Below, piece after piece: positions 46,120 through 58,667 of a DNA stretch of 64,000 nucleotides. The stretch comes from Nephrocerus scutellatus (Eukaryota; Arthropoda; Insecta; Diptera; Pipunculidae): contig OX352764.1 in NCBI GenBank assembly GCA_947095585.1, positions 74,510,816-74,574,815 of the forward strand. Direction: 5' to 3'. The notes beneath the pieces are model-generated. The model was not told the origin of the DNA and did not search any database. It was given only the letters and a program-made list of their open reading frames with translations. The translations under genes were made by a program, and so were the position numbers. Numbering within the stretch: position 1 is the stretch's first letter; each line of letters begins with the position of its first letter.

Positions 46120-49100
46120 TTTTAAAGTATGCACTAAACTATTTTAATGAATTTAATGCACTTTTTCAATTCAAAAACAAATCTAATCATAATTAATTTT
46201 TTTTTTTAATTTAGGAAATAATTTAATTTTGCCTTAAAAAAGTATTGGCCTTTCTGATACCAACAATTACAAAATGACTCTCAACTATTTTTATGTGCCG
46301 AATGTTTAAAAAAATTCAGATTCAACTTCTGAAGAGTTAAGTCATATCCAGAAGAACGTATTTTTATGTTACTGGGTGTAAAGAAATATTAAAACGGTTC
46401 CTAGTAAATAATATATTTATTTTTGGAACACTTAAGTTGCCTTTTATTCAAAAAGGCTAGAATTTTTGCATAGACTAGTTTAGATATATTATTTACAGCA
46501 GGAATCCTTATTTAGCTGGCGGCAGCAAACTGCAGCAGGACAATGAAGAATAAACAAAGAACAATCCCTCTCTTTGTTTGGGAAAGCTTTGGTCTATATC
46601 GTAGAGAAGCTTCAGTAAGACTTTTTAGAACAAAAACAAAGTAAACAATAACCTCATAATAAAATGAAACTAGTATTAGCCAGAAACTGTTTCGTCTGAC
46701 AGAGACAGATTGAATTAGTGACAACTGACTGGTGTTGCGTGTTGCCCAATAACATAGTAAAATAATATATAAAGGTTTACCAATCCGAAGGCCGTGTTTT
46801 TTTGGATGTCGGAGTAATCGGAGAGATAATTTAACTGTCAGAATTCAGATCTGTTTTTTTTTTTTCATTTTCCGATTTTTTTCTCTGACCGTTTTTTTAC
46901 GCTCCAATAATTCTCTCTCTAAATATCCATACATTGAATGTATCAAAGCGTTCACAATACATCGGTTGAATTCAATGCAGTGGTACTATACATCGAGTGT
47001 TTTTAATACATCGATGTATATCGTCGATCCCTATTTTTATATAATCCACAACTGAGCGTTTGCGTTTGCACTTGCCGTTTTCTATTTTGAAGTTGTGATA
47101 AAATAACCTACCTACCTAGGTGTAGCGCGCTACCGTACCAGATACTGTAAGCTCTGAGTCAGACATTCTGAGAGATCATTGCGGTTGCTGCGAGTCTGAA
47201 AGTTTGACCGGCAACACCTCGCATAGTGGACGGTAGCAGTAAAAAGGTAAACAAGGTAATTTCGTTAGAAAGGCGTATTTTTGTACGATAAGATACGCAA
47301 TTTGTGGGTAAAGCTAAAGCACTCAACAAAGATACCATCCAAATGAAGTAAATCTTATCAGCTTCAACAGCGATGCCTGTAAATTCTTTTTTCATATACA
47401 TACACTTTTATACCCACCAACTATAAGCACACAAAAGTTTTACACAACGTTTAGTTCAAGTGCATATTTTGTACTTACTTAGAGTACATGCGCGTGTGAG
47501 TGCCCTTGTATCTGTATCTGTAGTGTCGTAGAAATATTTCGTAAATAGTATATTGCGATTTGCCTTTCGTTAGTGGTGTTGGCGTACTGTCATGCCGGGT
47601 TTCTCGTTTGTGCCTTAGTCAGCGTCAACCAGCGGCAGGGAGCTTTGCTTTTCGTTTCTTGATGCTCGGCCAGATGAGGTAGAAATTTATCGTTGCTTCT
47701 AGAGCGCTTGTCACTCGTTATTGTCGCGTCGCATCTAATGTGTAATATATCTCGTCCAGTGTGTATTACACGATCTGCCCCAATCAGCAGCTAATGTACT
47801 AAGTTTTCAGCTAAATACTGTGACAGATACAAACCTACCTGAGCACGCTAGCGACTGTACAAAGTTAAGTAGTGCCGGTCAGTTTACTGCACAGCTTATA
47901 CAAATTTTGGAGTTTAATTTTTTTTTTTTGCAATATCCCAAATTTGGTGGTTCGCGTCTTCTGTCCAAAGTTATAAAAATATTGCGAACGCATCGGAAAA
48001 ATTATTTGCTGGAATAAAATTAAAAAAAAAAAAAACAAAAAGAAATTGTGATTGTCCATTTCTGAAATAATATTTGTTGATATCAACTTGCGAAAATTGT
48101 GTATTCTAGAATCTTTTAAAAAGCTTCGGCCAGCAGAATAAATAATAATATGTGAATTTGTTTGTTGAAACCTAATACCCAAGGTGTAAATAATTTGTAC
48201 ACAGTATTTTAAACAAAAAGTATAAGTGAACAAAAGTTATAATTTGATAATGAATAACACTTTTTTCAACAAAGTAAAAAAGTATTAAGCCAAACCAGAC
48301 CAGTGCCAAGTCCAAAAAAGAGACCAACTTATCTCTTAAAACGTTGCTTCTAGTATAACTATTAGGATAAGTAAGTTAAGATCCTCTCGAGCTCTTGATC
48401 TACTCCATGCCTATCTGCAATCACAAAAAGAAAACAAAAAACATTAATTATAGGCGAATAACGAAAAAGCCTAGGTCAATATTGTTTACAGTGACACAAG
48501 AGGCTTCTAGCGATCTGTGTGATTCTTATATAACCGTGTAAATAATAAGTACTACTACAACCATGTTTTATGTTATGTTGCTAATACTATTGTTTGCTAC
48601 AAATTGTTTTGTGTAAAAATCGACAAACAACAATCGAAGATTAATGCTTAACCGGCACACACATTCAGAAGTGGGACAAAAAGCAACATAAATATCAATA
48701 GATCGACAGCTTTTTAATTAAAATAATAATAATAATGTTAAATAAGATATTAATGTAAACGGATACCTTGAAAATCACAATATTTTACATCACCACGGCT
48801 ACGTTAGACCCTTTGAGGATTACCCATCAAAAGTAACATCGCTAGTCACATCTCACTTGTGCGATTTCATTCAATAAATCGATCAATCGAACAGTCTGGA
48901 CGACGCATTCACATTCTAAATGGATTTCTATTTGTGGTGAGATAACATTTTTCTGTAAAAAAAATTATTCAACCGTTTTCAGTTTTTATGTAGAACTTAT
49001 ATTGTGGGTGTAACAAAAGGCGTATTCGATAATGAGAGAGTTGCTTGCTTGCCATTCAAAAGTGTCCACAATTGCGTAAAATTACAGCTTCTTTTTATTA

Positions 49101-49289
49101 AACGGACAATACTTGGACCGCGAAAGGTCAATACAAAAAAAGTTAACCCCAAAACACGTTTTCTTGGTGATTCAGGCAAGAAGCTTAAAAAACCAACTAA
49201 AATTGAAACTGAAAAATATCCAGATGCATCCCGCCCATTGTCCAACCCATCCGCAATACGCGTGTCTCAACTAGAGCCCACGGGTCTAC
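46120..49289. other. Unassigned stretch
   Basis: No recognised coding sequence or shared repeat. A lysine-rich 96-codon frame at 49004-49294 has no known motif. The 47030-47800 part is less AT-rich and could hold untranslated exon or promoter of a neighbouring gene, but nothing proves it. Confidence 0.45.
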
Positions 49290-49490
49290 AATAAGCCTAT
49301 CTTCGAACCTATCAACCAATTCAGAGATTCGTTCGTTAGCCACACAATAGTTGTGTGGAACGAATTGCCCGACCGACTCTCTTTTTCCGCATTTGTATGA
49401 TCTGCAGTCATTTAAGGCACATGTGCACAGACTCCTCTCCTTAATTTCATAACGCCCACAATGTGCAAGGCATTATAAAGTTGCAAAGCA
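49290..49490 (+). mobile_element. LINE C-terminal tail fragment
   Basis: FRDSFVSHTIVVWNELPDRL, then SFKAHVHRLL-like and PTMCKAL wording is the conserved post-RT end (VRTAxLWNxLP...LQSFKxxVHRHL) of CR1/Jockey-like LINEs. Stops and a frame change show decay. Confidence 0.7.
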
Positions 49491-49552
49491 AAGCTGACAC
49501 CAAAAAATTAGTCAAAGTCGATAGAGATAGTTTCCAAAATAGGTTAACTGAC

Positions 49553-50845
49553 TTTTAAATTCTCTATATTAACTTCGCATGCCCGTGTTTTTGTTTGTCG
49601 TGGAATCTTGCGATCAATTTTTAACCCACTTCCCAAAGTCAGATTTCATAGAAACATTGCACACATGCATATCTCCGATGACAACACTTTCTATTAGAGT
49701 TTTGGGGCCCCTCGGACCCGGGGAGCTCCCATACAACTATTTTACATATAGAAAACGAGCGAACGAGCCTTGAGGACCGAGGGGTATTTGGAAATTTTGG
49801 AAATAAGCCTAATTTTCTTCAAATTTTAAACACATGTGTATCTCCGATGGACAAACATTTTTGTAAACTTTTTTGAGTGAACGGGTCCTGAGGCCCGAGT
49901 GAGGGGTGCCCATAAAAAAACTATTAATAAAACAACCAATAAATTTTTCGTGTAAATTCTCTAACAATGTACACAATGTGCAGTTTGAATAAAATCGGGT
50001 AGCATTTTAAAAATAATTTTTGGGAGTCCCCTTATCCTGATCACTTAAAAGTTTGTACAAAAAGTGTCCATCAGAGATTTACATGTGTATACAATTTGAA
50101 GAAAGTCGGGTATTTTTTTATAAAATTTTTAGGGGTGCCCCCCACCCTGGCGCCCGATCGCTACCAAATTTTTACGAAAAGTGTTGTCCATCAGAGATAC
50201 ACATGTGTATAAAATTTTAATAGAAAGTGTTGTCATGGAAGATGTAGATGTGTGCAAAGTTTCAATAAAATCAGGCTTTAGGATGTGGGTTAAAAATTGA
50301 TCACAAAATTTGCTGTGCCGGTCCGCCAGGCAGCAAGCCAGCCACGTTCACAGCAAAGTTAATATAGAGAATTTTAAAATTAGCCTGATTTTCTTCTAAA
50401 TTTAAACACATCGGTATTTCTGATAATAACTTTTGGTAGAATTGTTGGAGTGAACGGGCCCTGAGAACCTTTTTTTACAAAAAGTGTTCTCCATCGGAGA
50501 TACACATGTTTATAAAATTTTAAGAAAATCGGTTTAATTTTTTAAAAAAATTTGTATCGGGCTTCACGATCCCGGGGACCGGGGTATCCAAAATTTTTAT
50601 GAATGTTTTGTTCACCGGAGATACACATGTATATAAAATTTGAAGAAAATCGGGTTAATTTTTTAAAAAAAATTTATTGGGCACCAAGACCCGAGGCCCG
50701 AGGGGCCCCAAATTTTAATATTAATAAGATATGCATGTGTGCAAAATTTCAATAAATTTCGACTATGGGAAGTGGGTTAAAAATTGATCGCAAGATTCCA
50801 CGACAAACAAACACACGGGCTCCCGAAGTTAATATAGAGAATTTA
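49553..50845. mobile_element. Helitron-like repeat cluster H, four joined pieces
   Basis: The pieces are: 49553-49910 (+, first end TAAATTCTCTATATTAAC); 49905-50375 (-, second end near 49952 and first end TTAATATAGAGAATTT near 50364); 50376-50470 (+); 50470-50843 (-, ending TTAATATAGAGAATTT). Units carry ATCGGAGATACACATGT and GAAAATCGGG blocks. Opposed orientations create long inverted repeats. Confidence 0.65.
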
Positions 50846-51959
50846 AAAAAAGGTAGATGGAAAAGGTTCGTAACACGAAAAACGATAACTCCCTTCAGTC
50901 TTACAAGAAGAAACTTTGAGGTATTATAGGGATACTTATGAATCGAGTCATTAAAATCATTAAAATGGTCGTGTGAGAAGAAACTTAAAATTCATTGACC
51001 GTTATGTTATCGAATCTATTAAATCAAAAGTGTTGTCTTAGGTAATTTTGGTCTCAAATATGAAATGTGCATGTATGTATGTAAACATGTTGGTAATTCT
51101 ATTCAAAATGGCGATCACGCTTCATCCTGTTTTACAAGAATATAGAACACAAAATCGAAAACAATTCAATGGCAATTCTGCAACACCTGCAGTTGGCAAA
51201 CTATTTCTTGCTTTAAATCTTTAATGGCGCTTCTTCTAACGAACAATCGCTGACTGTGTCCAGCATCTCGACGATATGTTGACTCATGAACGTCGCAACC
51301 CTTCAACGCATGTGGCAACGATGCGCCTACCCCATTAAATTTTGTATTACACAAAATTCTATTATATACCATTACGCCCCCTGCCAAAAGCCTTGATCAT
51401 GGTTCCTAACTACTCTCTATATACTCGCAAAAAAATTCAAACTGCTAACTTAATAAACAAACTAACTACGCTCCAAGAGTACGAAACGATCAGAAAGATA
51501 ATTGTGATGAAGTTAGAAAGGAAAGTGAGTTGCCAAAAAACATATAAGGAGGCTTCTTGCTATATCTAGATAGGTGCACGGGAATACTAAGCAGAAGATG
51601 ATATTTATATAAAAACCTATTTAAGTATTAGTTATACATTTTTATTTATTTACATCTTTTTACTCTCATCAAAGACCTCGCATAACAATTTTCGGCGTTT
51701 TGTTGACGAATGTTCGTTCCGGTCGTCGTTGGTATTGCGTATTTGCTTTGTGTTTATTTTGCGTTGGTCCAAACGCACACCATTAGGTTCTTGCGAATTA
51801 CATGCCTAAGTATGTTTCTCCGTGTGTTCGGTGTATGGATTTGCTATGAGAGCTTCGAGCTTGCTCTTTGCAGCGCGGTCTTCTAATAAACATTTTAATG
51901 AAATGCGTACATTGTGTGTGTTTGTTTGGAAAAGCCAGTTTATGTGTGCATGTGAATTG
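50846..51959. other. Unassigned stretch
   Basis: No supported gene or shared repeat; short open frames have no known motifs. Confidence 0.45.
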
Positions 51960-52510
51960 CAGTATCGTGTTTTTAAAAACTTTTATTTACCTTGACTGAC
52001 CCCTTTTTGTCAGTATTTTCGACTATTTGGATGTCCTTTTTAACCACCGTGTTAAAGAAATTTTGTGAGTAAGTCAAAAATAGCATTTTTTATATTGCGC
52101 GTGTATCGCAAGTCTCGTGTGGCGCGTGTGATGTGTTTAAATTTTTGTTTTTTCGACTTCTTTGAGGACCTTTTTAACCACCTTCCTCACGACCTAGAGA
52201 ACTGAAATTTTGTGAGTGTCCAAAATCACATTTTTTATATTCCGCTTGTGACGTGCGTCGCGTTTCGCATGTGGCTCGTGTGATGGTTGGAAATACTGCC
52301 ATTTTCTCGTTTTTTGAGGTCCTTTTTAACCAAATTTTGTGAGCAGCTCAATGCCAGGGGCCAATTTTGATATCCCGCGTGTAGCGCGTGTTTGGAAATG
52401 CTGCCATTTTCTCGTTTTTTGAGGTCCTTTTTAACCAAATTTTGTGAGCAGCTCAATGCCAGGGGCCAATTTTGATAGCGCGTGTGATTGGTGGAATAAG
52501 TAAAATAAAA
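51960..52510 (-). repeat. CACACGCG tandem-unit repeat, copy 3
   Basis: On the minus strand it ends GTAAATAAAAGTTTTTAAAA (51970-51990), the family terminus. Units carry GAAGTCGAAAAAACAAAAAT and ACACGCGCCACACGAGACTT. Within it 52288-52497 is a near-perfect 105-bp tandem pair (CTGCCATTTTCTCGTTTTTT at 52297 and 52402). Confidence 0.75.
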
Positions 52511-52589
52511 CCTTTGAAATAGGCGCGAAGTTTTTTTTTTCTTCTTGTTTGTTTGTTTGTTTATCGCCAAGTCGTGCAATAAATTTTTA

Positions 52590-53240
52590 AATCTTTTAAA
52601 ACTCGATTTTCTTCAAACTTTACACACGTATGTATTTCCGATTGGAGAATTTATATAAAAAAAATTTTCATTTTTAAACTCTTTATATTAACTTTGCGTG
52701 CCGTGTCTGGCGGCTGGCACACGAAAAATATTGGGTACAATTCTTACCCACTTCCTAATGCTCGTTTTTATTAAAACTATGCACTCATATCAAACATTTT
52801 ACAAAATTTACCCGATTTTCTTCAAATTTTATACGCATGCATGCGTATCTCCGATGGACAACACAAATTTTATAAAAAAAAATTGAGATGTGGGCACAAC
52901 AAGACTTTCCTTTACGGTCCGGACCGGGGCCGGAATCTTTAAATTTTTTTTTAATTTTTTTTTTTTTAAATTTTGTTGCTTGTTTAAATTTCTTTTGCTC
53001 TCAACAGATATCTCCTAAGTACTATACTTTTTGAGTTGGTTGCAAAAACTCGAAAAACTGTCTAAATAAACTGTCACGGCTGCAAGATTTCCGTCAAAAT
53101 TATCTGGCCCCTCACAATTTATATAAAAAGCGTAAATATGAATTTTCATCCCGATAAGTTCTACCGTCTGGGCTGTACTTCCTTTTACTATGTATGCGGG
53201 GTCGGGGGGCACCCATACAAAAATTTTAAAATTTTGCTCT
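52590..53240 (+). repeat. Helitron-like repeat cluster I
   Basis: A second end (GATTGGAGAATTTATATAAA, 52640) meets a first end (TAAACTCTTTATATTAAC, 52675) only 30 bases apart, then tandem-unit sequence (CCCGATTTTCTTCAAATTTT) to about 52890. 52890-53240 is decayed, with a GGTCGGGGGGCACCC block at 53201. Confidence 0.55.
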
Positions 53241-53348
53241 TTAGTTGATTACTAAATACAAATACGTTTGGTCTCAATCTAAGCATGTATCTGTGTACGA
53301 TCGGAACAGTTGGGCTTTCTATAGAGAAGGTTTTGAAACGAGCACGCA

Positions 53349-53372
53349 GTGTGTGTGTGTGTGTGTGTGTGT
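53349..53372. repeat. (GT)12 microsatellite
   Basis: Twelve uninterrupted GT pairs. A Helitron-like second end (GATTAGAGAATTTACAAG) follows at 53380. Confidence 0.95.
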
Positions 53373-53379
53373 ATCCCCG

Positions 53380-53450
53380 ATTAGAGAATTTACAAGAAAA
53401 ATTTTAATTTTTATGGGTTTTTTTATTTACTGAATTTTATTTTTATTGAT
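53380..53450 (+). repeat. Helitron-like second end
   Basis: GATTAGAGAATTTACAAG, AAAATTTTAATTTTTATGGG and TTTACTGAATTTTA match the tail of copy E at 32270-32330. Confidence 0.6.
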
Positions 53451-53582
53451 GTCGTTTTTTGTTGTCGATATCAACTTACAGATAGAACAACAAGTTTTCG
53501 CAATATTCTGTCATTTCGCGTTTTCATAAATTAGTAAGAGCAGTCAAAGAGTTCTCAAGATAAATGTTCGTGTTTCTTATTT

Positions 53583-53790
53583 GCTCAGAGTATGAGCGTG
53601 CTCTAAGTGCTCAGAATAAAATGATCTGAGCATTTTCAATATTAACATCTGATGTCAAATGTCTGTTTCGATGATTTTCTCCTACAATAAAAAAAAAATG
53701 GTCCAGGATCGAGGGGCTCCCATATATCATTTCATTTTCATATCATTTTCTGCGATTAGAGAATTGAGATGAAAAATTTTTATGGGTTGT
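53583..53790 (+). repeat. 150-bp segment plus Helitron-like second end
   Basis: 53583-53730 repeats 32107-32262, and as there is followed by GGGGCTCCCATAT and a GCGATTAGAGAATT second end (53754). The paired order shows both loci descend from one composite source. Confidence 0.7.
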
Positions 53791-54440
53791 TTTTTATTTA
53801 TTGCTATCCCGAAGGGCGAAGCTTATATTCAGAGGACATGAAAATTTTTCACCGAACGTTTGTACGTTTGTAACGTTTGTCGTGTCGTACATCTCGGCTT
53901 CTTCCACTCAAAATTTGATGGGACTTGTTTTAAAACAATTGGCTAGCGCTCGGCTTGTAATTTTTTCAGGGGTTACTACCCCTGAGAAAACTGAAAAAAA
54001 TACTCAATCTAAAGCATCGCTTTCGATTATTTTAAGCCTAAACGTTTGCAAAGTAAAATGTGTTTTTTTTTTCAGTTTATTTCAGAAGACGCTTATTACT
54101 GAATGACGTATCGCTTATGAATAAAAGACCTATATTTAACGTTGCATACTGTTAGGCTTCTAAGATAACTTTAAATTTAAATTTCTAAGATAAAAATTAA
54201 ATTTTTTTAAAAAAAAAATTTTTTTTGTCCAACGGATACTTAAAATAAATTTCAATTTGGGTAACAACCGTTGTTCATTCCAACAGGGCTCAGCACTATC
54301 CCATATAGCTCGTTTAAATTTTTCTATGCCAAATTTTATTCATCATCATGTCTGGTTCTGCATTCTCGAAACCGTTCCCGATGTTGAGCCATGTATATCA
54401 CTATTTTATTGAATAATATCTCATACCAGCGAGACAACCA
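53791..54440. other. Unassigned stretch
   Basis: No supported gene. CCCGAAGGGCGAAGC near 53808 and an ACGTTTGTACGTTTGTAACG run look like the edge of another repeat, not found elsewhere in the window. Confidence 0.4.
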
Positions 54441-54857
54441 GTGACTGGGCCCTTTGGTGATCAAAGACAGACTAATTTAGGTCAGCTTATCAAACCTCCA
54501 GCTCACTGGCCGCTCTCTCTCTCTATAACGCTGTTATATAACAAAGAGAGGGTACTTATTTATTTGGGTAGCTTTATAGCTCTCACACGATTAGAAGTAG
54601 GGAATTTATACTTCTGTGCAATAATCGTTCTACACATGTCATTACTTCCGGGCGTACTTTATTTTTCCAGCGTAGGCTTCGCGTACTACGCTGCCGTGTG
54701 CACCATTCGTAGCATACCAAGCGATCCTGCAAAAATCTTTTATCTCTTAGCTGTTCTTATTTATTTTTGTCGTTGTTTTAAACAATACGAGCAATCAAAA
54801 TACCGGTCCACTAACAATTCAGGCAACTCTAAGCCCATATCAAAACAAATACGGTAG
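54441..54857 (+). CDS. Hypothetical 138-residue hydrophobic ORF, doubtful
   Basis: I do not recognise it. The frame encodes two or three strongly hydrophobic stretches (roughly residues 38-50, 56-90 and 100-112: NLYFCAIIVLHMSLLPGVLY, GFAYYAAVCTIRS, IFYLLAVLIYFC) followed by a polar tail. It is the longest frame here not explained by a known repeat. It has no visible neighbours, no splice context and ordinary AT-rich composition, so it may be a chance frame; an exon of a membrane protein is the alternative. Confidence 0.15.
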   Translation: MTGPFGDQRQTNLGQLIKPPAHWPLSLSITLLYNKERVLIYLGSFIALTRLEVGNLYFCAIIVLHMSLLPGVLYFSSVGFAYYAAVCTIRSIPSDPAKIFYLLAVLIYFCRCFKQYEQSKYRSTNNSGNSKPISKQIR

Positions 54858-55524
54858 AGCTTTTAAAAAAGTAGGTTTTCTTTGGTTTTCATGGTGTGGT
54901 GCCGTGCAAATGGGACCCAAAATTATTCCAAACTCTATATTTCAAGGTATAGATTATTGTTTGCAAATGGAATAGCTTGGTATAACTATAATAATAGATC
55001 TGCTTTTTGTGGATATATAGTGGACGTTAACGTTCTCGACGAAAACCAGAGAACGCTGTAGAAATGGGATACTAAACCTTCACCCAGCAAATCGAAAGCG
55101 CCATTAGACTCCAAGAGTATAGCACTTAGGAGAAAACTGTTAAGTGCAAAAAAAATTCAAAAAAAATTCAAAAAAAATTTAATATACATATATTTGACAT
55201 ATGAAGATTCCTGTTTCCCTCTGTAAAATAAACTCGTATTGTGCCCACACCTCAATTTTTTTATAATTTGCGCTCACGCAAACGGGTTTGCACCATTTTA
55301 AAGCGCGATTATATGCTTGGCACAGAATGGGTGCTAAGCAAAAAGGAGGAGAAAAGATGAGATGTCTTTGAGCTTGTGTTTTGAATACCTGTGGATCATA
55401 GCGATGTGGAAAGACAGAGCTTGGCAGAGCAATACACATACGTATTGTACGGCTAAAGAACGAATTCATAAACTTAAGTGCACGTCCTAATATGGGCTTA
55501 TGGGTAAACTGATGAGCATTTAGA
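54858..55524. other. Unassigned stretch
   Basis: No supported gene. A triplicated AAAAAAAATTC-type run occurs near 55150. Confidence 0.45.
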
Positions 55525-56145
55525 GAGCCACCACAAAAAGTTTTGTCCATCGGCGAAACACATGTTTATAAAATTTTAAGAAAAGCGGGTTAATTTTTTT
55601 AAAAAACTTGTATGGGGCCTCACGACCCCGCGGCCCCCAAATTTTTTACAAAAAGTGTTGTCCATCGGAGATGCACATGTGTATAAAATTTGAAGAAAAG
55701 CGGGTAAATTTTGTAAAATATTTGTATGGGAGCCTACCGACCACGTGGCGCGGGGTCTCCAGAATTTTTACAAAAAGTGTTGTCCATTGGAGATACACAT
55801 GTGTATAAAATTTGAAGAAAATCGGTTTATTTTTTTTAAACATTAGTATGGGGCCTCACGACCCCGTGCCTCTTGGTCTCCAAAATGTCTTCAGAAAGTG
55901 TTGTCCATCGGAGATACACATATGTATAAAATTTGAAGAAAAACGGGTAAATTTTGAAAAATATTGGTATGCGAGCTTCCCGACCACGAGCCCCGAGTGG
56001 CACCAAATTTTAATAGAAAGTGTTGTCATCGGAGATTTGCATGTGTGCAAAATTTTAATGAAATCGGACTTTGGGAAGTGGGTTAAAAATTGATCGCAAG
56101 ATTCCACGACAAACAAACAAACAAGGGAAAACGAAGTTAAAATAT
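55525..56145 (-). mobile_element. Helitron-like repeat copy K, about 5 units
   Basis: Units repeat TGTTGTCCATCGGAGAT (about 55547, 55659, 55780, 55899) at about 112-121 bp, each with GAAGAAAATCGG-like and GGGGCCTCACGACCCCG-type cores. The last unit and the family's subterminal GTGGGTTAAAAATTGATCGC lead to a damaged first end (GTTAAAATATAGAAAAAATT). Non-coding. Confidence 0.7.
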
Positions 56146-57674
56146 AGAAAAAATTAATACAGTATCAAAGATGTATCCTGCTTTTGTTAAAACATCCTTT
56201 CTATTTTTCCAAAAATAAAAAATAAATTAAAATATACTGCTGACCTAATTAAATGTCAATCACCTCACTTACTTAGTTCATTGTGTACTTTGTACGCGCA
56301 TAACGTATCGAATTTTAAACAACCAATTGTTACCTACTTGCAACTTTCGACGTAAAAATAATGCTCTTATTAACCATGAATCCTAAACAGAAACCCCATA
56401 CATAATTTTCGTTAACTCTTCTTTGGCTTGGAAAATAAAAAATTCTTAAGCCAGCGTCTGTATTTTCGTTTGCTGACGTCTAACAAAACTCAAGACAAAT
56501 ACTCCCACCACCATTACACAAAGGCACATACAACATACATATCCTACACCAATTCGCCCCGACTTTTTTTTGGGAATGAAGTAATAAAACTTCGGTTAAG
56601 ATTGGTCAGTTCTTTTTTTTGTCGTTTAACTAACTGGTTGCCATCGTCATTGCGTTGATAGTCTGTGATTGCCCCTCGTCGCCTTCCATATATTTCTAAA
56701 TTAGTTGATTTCCTCTGCCAGAGAAATAAAAAAAAACCAACGAAAAAAAAAAACCTGATGACGAATTAATTTTGGTTATGGCTATTTTTTGGCTTTTGGT
56801 TTTGGTTTCCGGTTTTTTACTCGACGTCGCTGCCTTTTACCTGTCTCTTGAGAGTTGTAAAGAGTTCATTTTTTTCGGTTGCGGCCTTACACGAAAGGTG
56901 AAAGAAAACTTAATGCTTGCTCGTTTATAATATGAGAAGAATTAATACTTAGCTATGTATGCATGACTTGATTGTGGCAGCTTTTGGTTAAACGATAGTT
57001 CATTGAACCTTTTCAGTGAATATGTGTGCTGTGTGTGTTTTTTGTTTTTTTTTTATAAAGGTGATCTTTCTTTGTGTTGAAGTGTTGATGCAAATTGTAG
57101 CAGACAGGTGAATTCATAGTCTGAACATTTTGGCATGTTGTAAATCTTACTAATGGATTTTAGTCAATCACTCGCTAATAACGTAAACGTAAACAATTTC
57201 ATAAAAACTGCTCAACAATTACCTAACATACAGAAATGAATCAAATGATAGGGATATGAAACCCGTAGAACCTTAAACTGCAATTTTTGGCGGCAATTTA
57301 TTGCAATGGCTATGGTTTATACCGCAGCAAAATTAACAAAGATACAGCTGTCAAAACGTAGCAATGCTACGTTTTGTTTTTTATTTATAATGTACCTACA
57401 CTTAATTGAGACACCTACAGGTGTTCCTATCTGGTGTTCTAATTATTTCGCCATCTTCCTCTCTTTCTCTCCATCTTTCATTTATTTGTTCTAGGTTAAG
57501 TTATAAATCGTCCGGTTGAGTGGACGTAATTTAAATAAAACAATAAGACTCAGTCTTAAAAACCTCAATGTACTCTAAAATAAAACTAAATTAATATCTA
57601 ATTTGTGTAGCCTGACCAATTCTAAGTCGACAAAATATTTATAAGTAATCTTAAGTGACTGTGTATACATAGAA
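56146..57674. other. Unassigned stretch
   Basis: No supported gene. Contains a near-perfect palindrome at 57353-57377 and poly-A/T runs. Confidence 0.45.
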
Positions 57675-58667
57675 TTAAAACCCGTAAAGTGCGTCGTGCA
57701 AAAAGTTGCATGGAAGGCGTCGTGCGGTCCAATGGACCGCAATTTTATTTTAAATTTTTTTTTATGCAATTAAAACTAATAAATGATTGTTGAACATATT
57801 GTTGTAAAGGTATACGATAATATATTTTAAAATAATAGTATTTGTTTCGAAACAGCGTTGCACCAAAAGAATGTGTAGTATTTTATATAAGGATGTCTAA
57901 GGTGGCTATTTTTAGGCAATACTCAAATCATATAAATTTTTTTAAATAAAATAATTATAAAAGTACGTTTATATTAATTCATTTATTAATTCAATATTCA
58001 TTCATTCTCAAAACATCAAAAAAAGAATTAAAAATTTAAAAATATGAAAACTGACGTGGGACAAAGTTGATACTTTTTTTACATAGTTTCTGACAACATT
58101 CCATGTCCTGCGCTTATTTCTTTCGAGTTTATTTGAAGCGGTTTCTGTAGCTTCTGTATCAGCCTCAAGACCTAGAATTCCACTAATCATTATTCGTAGC
58201 TCACGCGGCAATTTCTCGTTATTCAATATCAATTCCGAGAGAATACGCCAATTGTTTCAAAAAACTATACCGCAACTCACTTGTGCCCGTACTCATATCC
58301 AGTATTCTAAAAAATAGTGCCATTCAATATGGTTTCTTCGAAATTTCGGTCACCAACACTAATTTTTGTTGGTACCCGCTTTTGTGACATTTTTATAATA
58401 TATATATTCAATCTAAAAACGAAAATACAATAAATCTGATTTTTAATATTTTGTTACACTAAATGCGTGTTGTGGTCCCTCGGACCGCGATAGTGAAATA
58501 ATTTAGTAAAACCAAGGAAAATAAAAAAAATTATTACCTATGAACGTTACTCAACGAAGAAAGTCAAGAAGGTACTAAAAATTGCAGAAAAAAAATTTAA
58601 CGGAAGAATTATTTTAATTGAAAATGAGAGCGGTCCCAGGGACCGCACAACGCTCTTTACGGGTTAA
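57675..58667 (-). mobile_element. piggyBac-like element with TTAA and palindromic ends
   Basis: Left end CCCGTAAAGTGCGTCGTGC and right end (reverse complement) CCCGTAAAGAGCGTTGTGCG form TIRs. TTAA lies at 57675-57678 (two extra A before CCC) and exactly at 58664-58667. On the minus strand a piggyBac C-terminus remains: TSELRYSFLKQLAYSLGIDI and, after a stop, EKLPRELRIMISGILGLEAD and NKLERNKRRT. The Cys-rich finger is destroyed. The catalytic domain is absent. GCGGTCC-N3-GGACCGC palindromes sit at both ends (57725, 58630), with a third variant at 58472. Confidence 0.8.
58008..58340 (-). pseudogene. piggyBac transposase C-terminal relic
   Basis: It holds the last part of a piggyBac-type transposase: RYSFLKQLAYSLG, stop, then LPRELRIMISGILGLEADTE. 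The zinc-finger Cys residues that should follow (CxxC pairs) have been replaced (RRTWNVVRNYVKK). Without the DDD catalytic domain it cannot act. Confidence 0.7.

Noticed and set aside
47030..47800. Less AT-rich stretch that might be a promoter or 5' exon
   Set aside because: No core promoter element, splice site or open frame could be supported.
49004..49294. Lysine-rich 96-codon frame
   Set aside because: No recognisable domain or splice context; its end runs into LINE sequence.
55646..56116. Several 60-95-codon frames in the Helitron-like arrays, with similar peptides recurring at other copies
   Set aside because: The peptides recur only because the DNA unit repeats; frames differ between units and strands.
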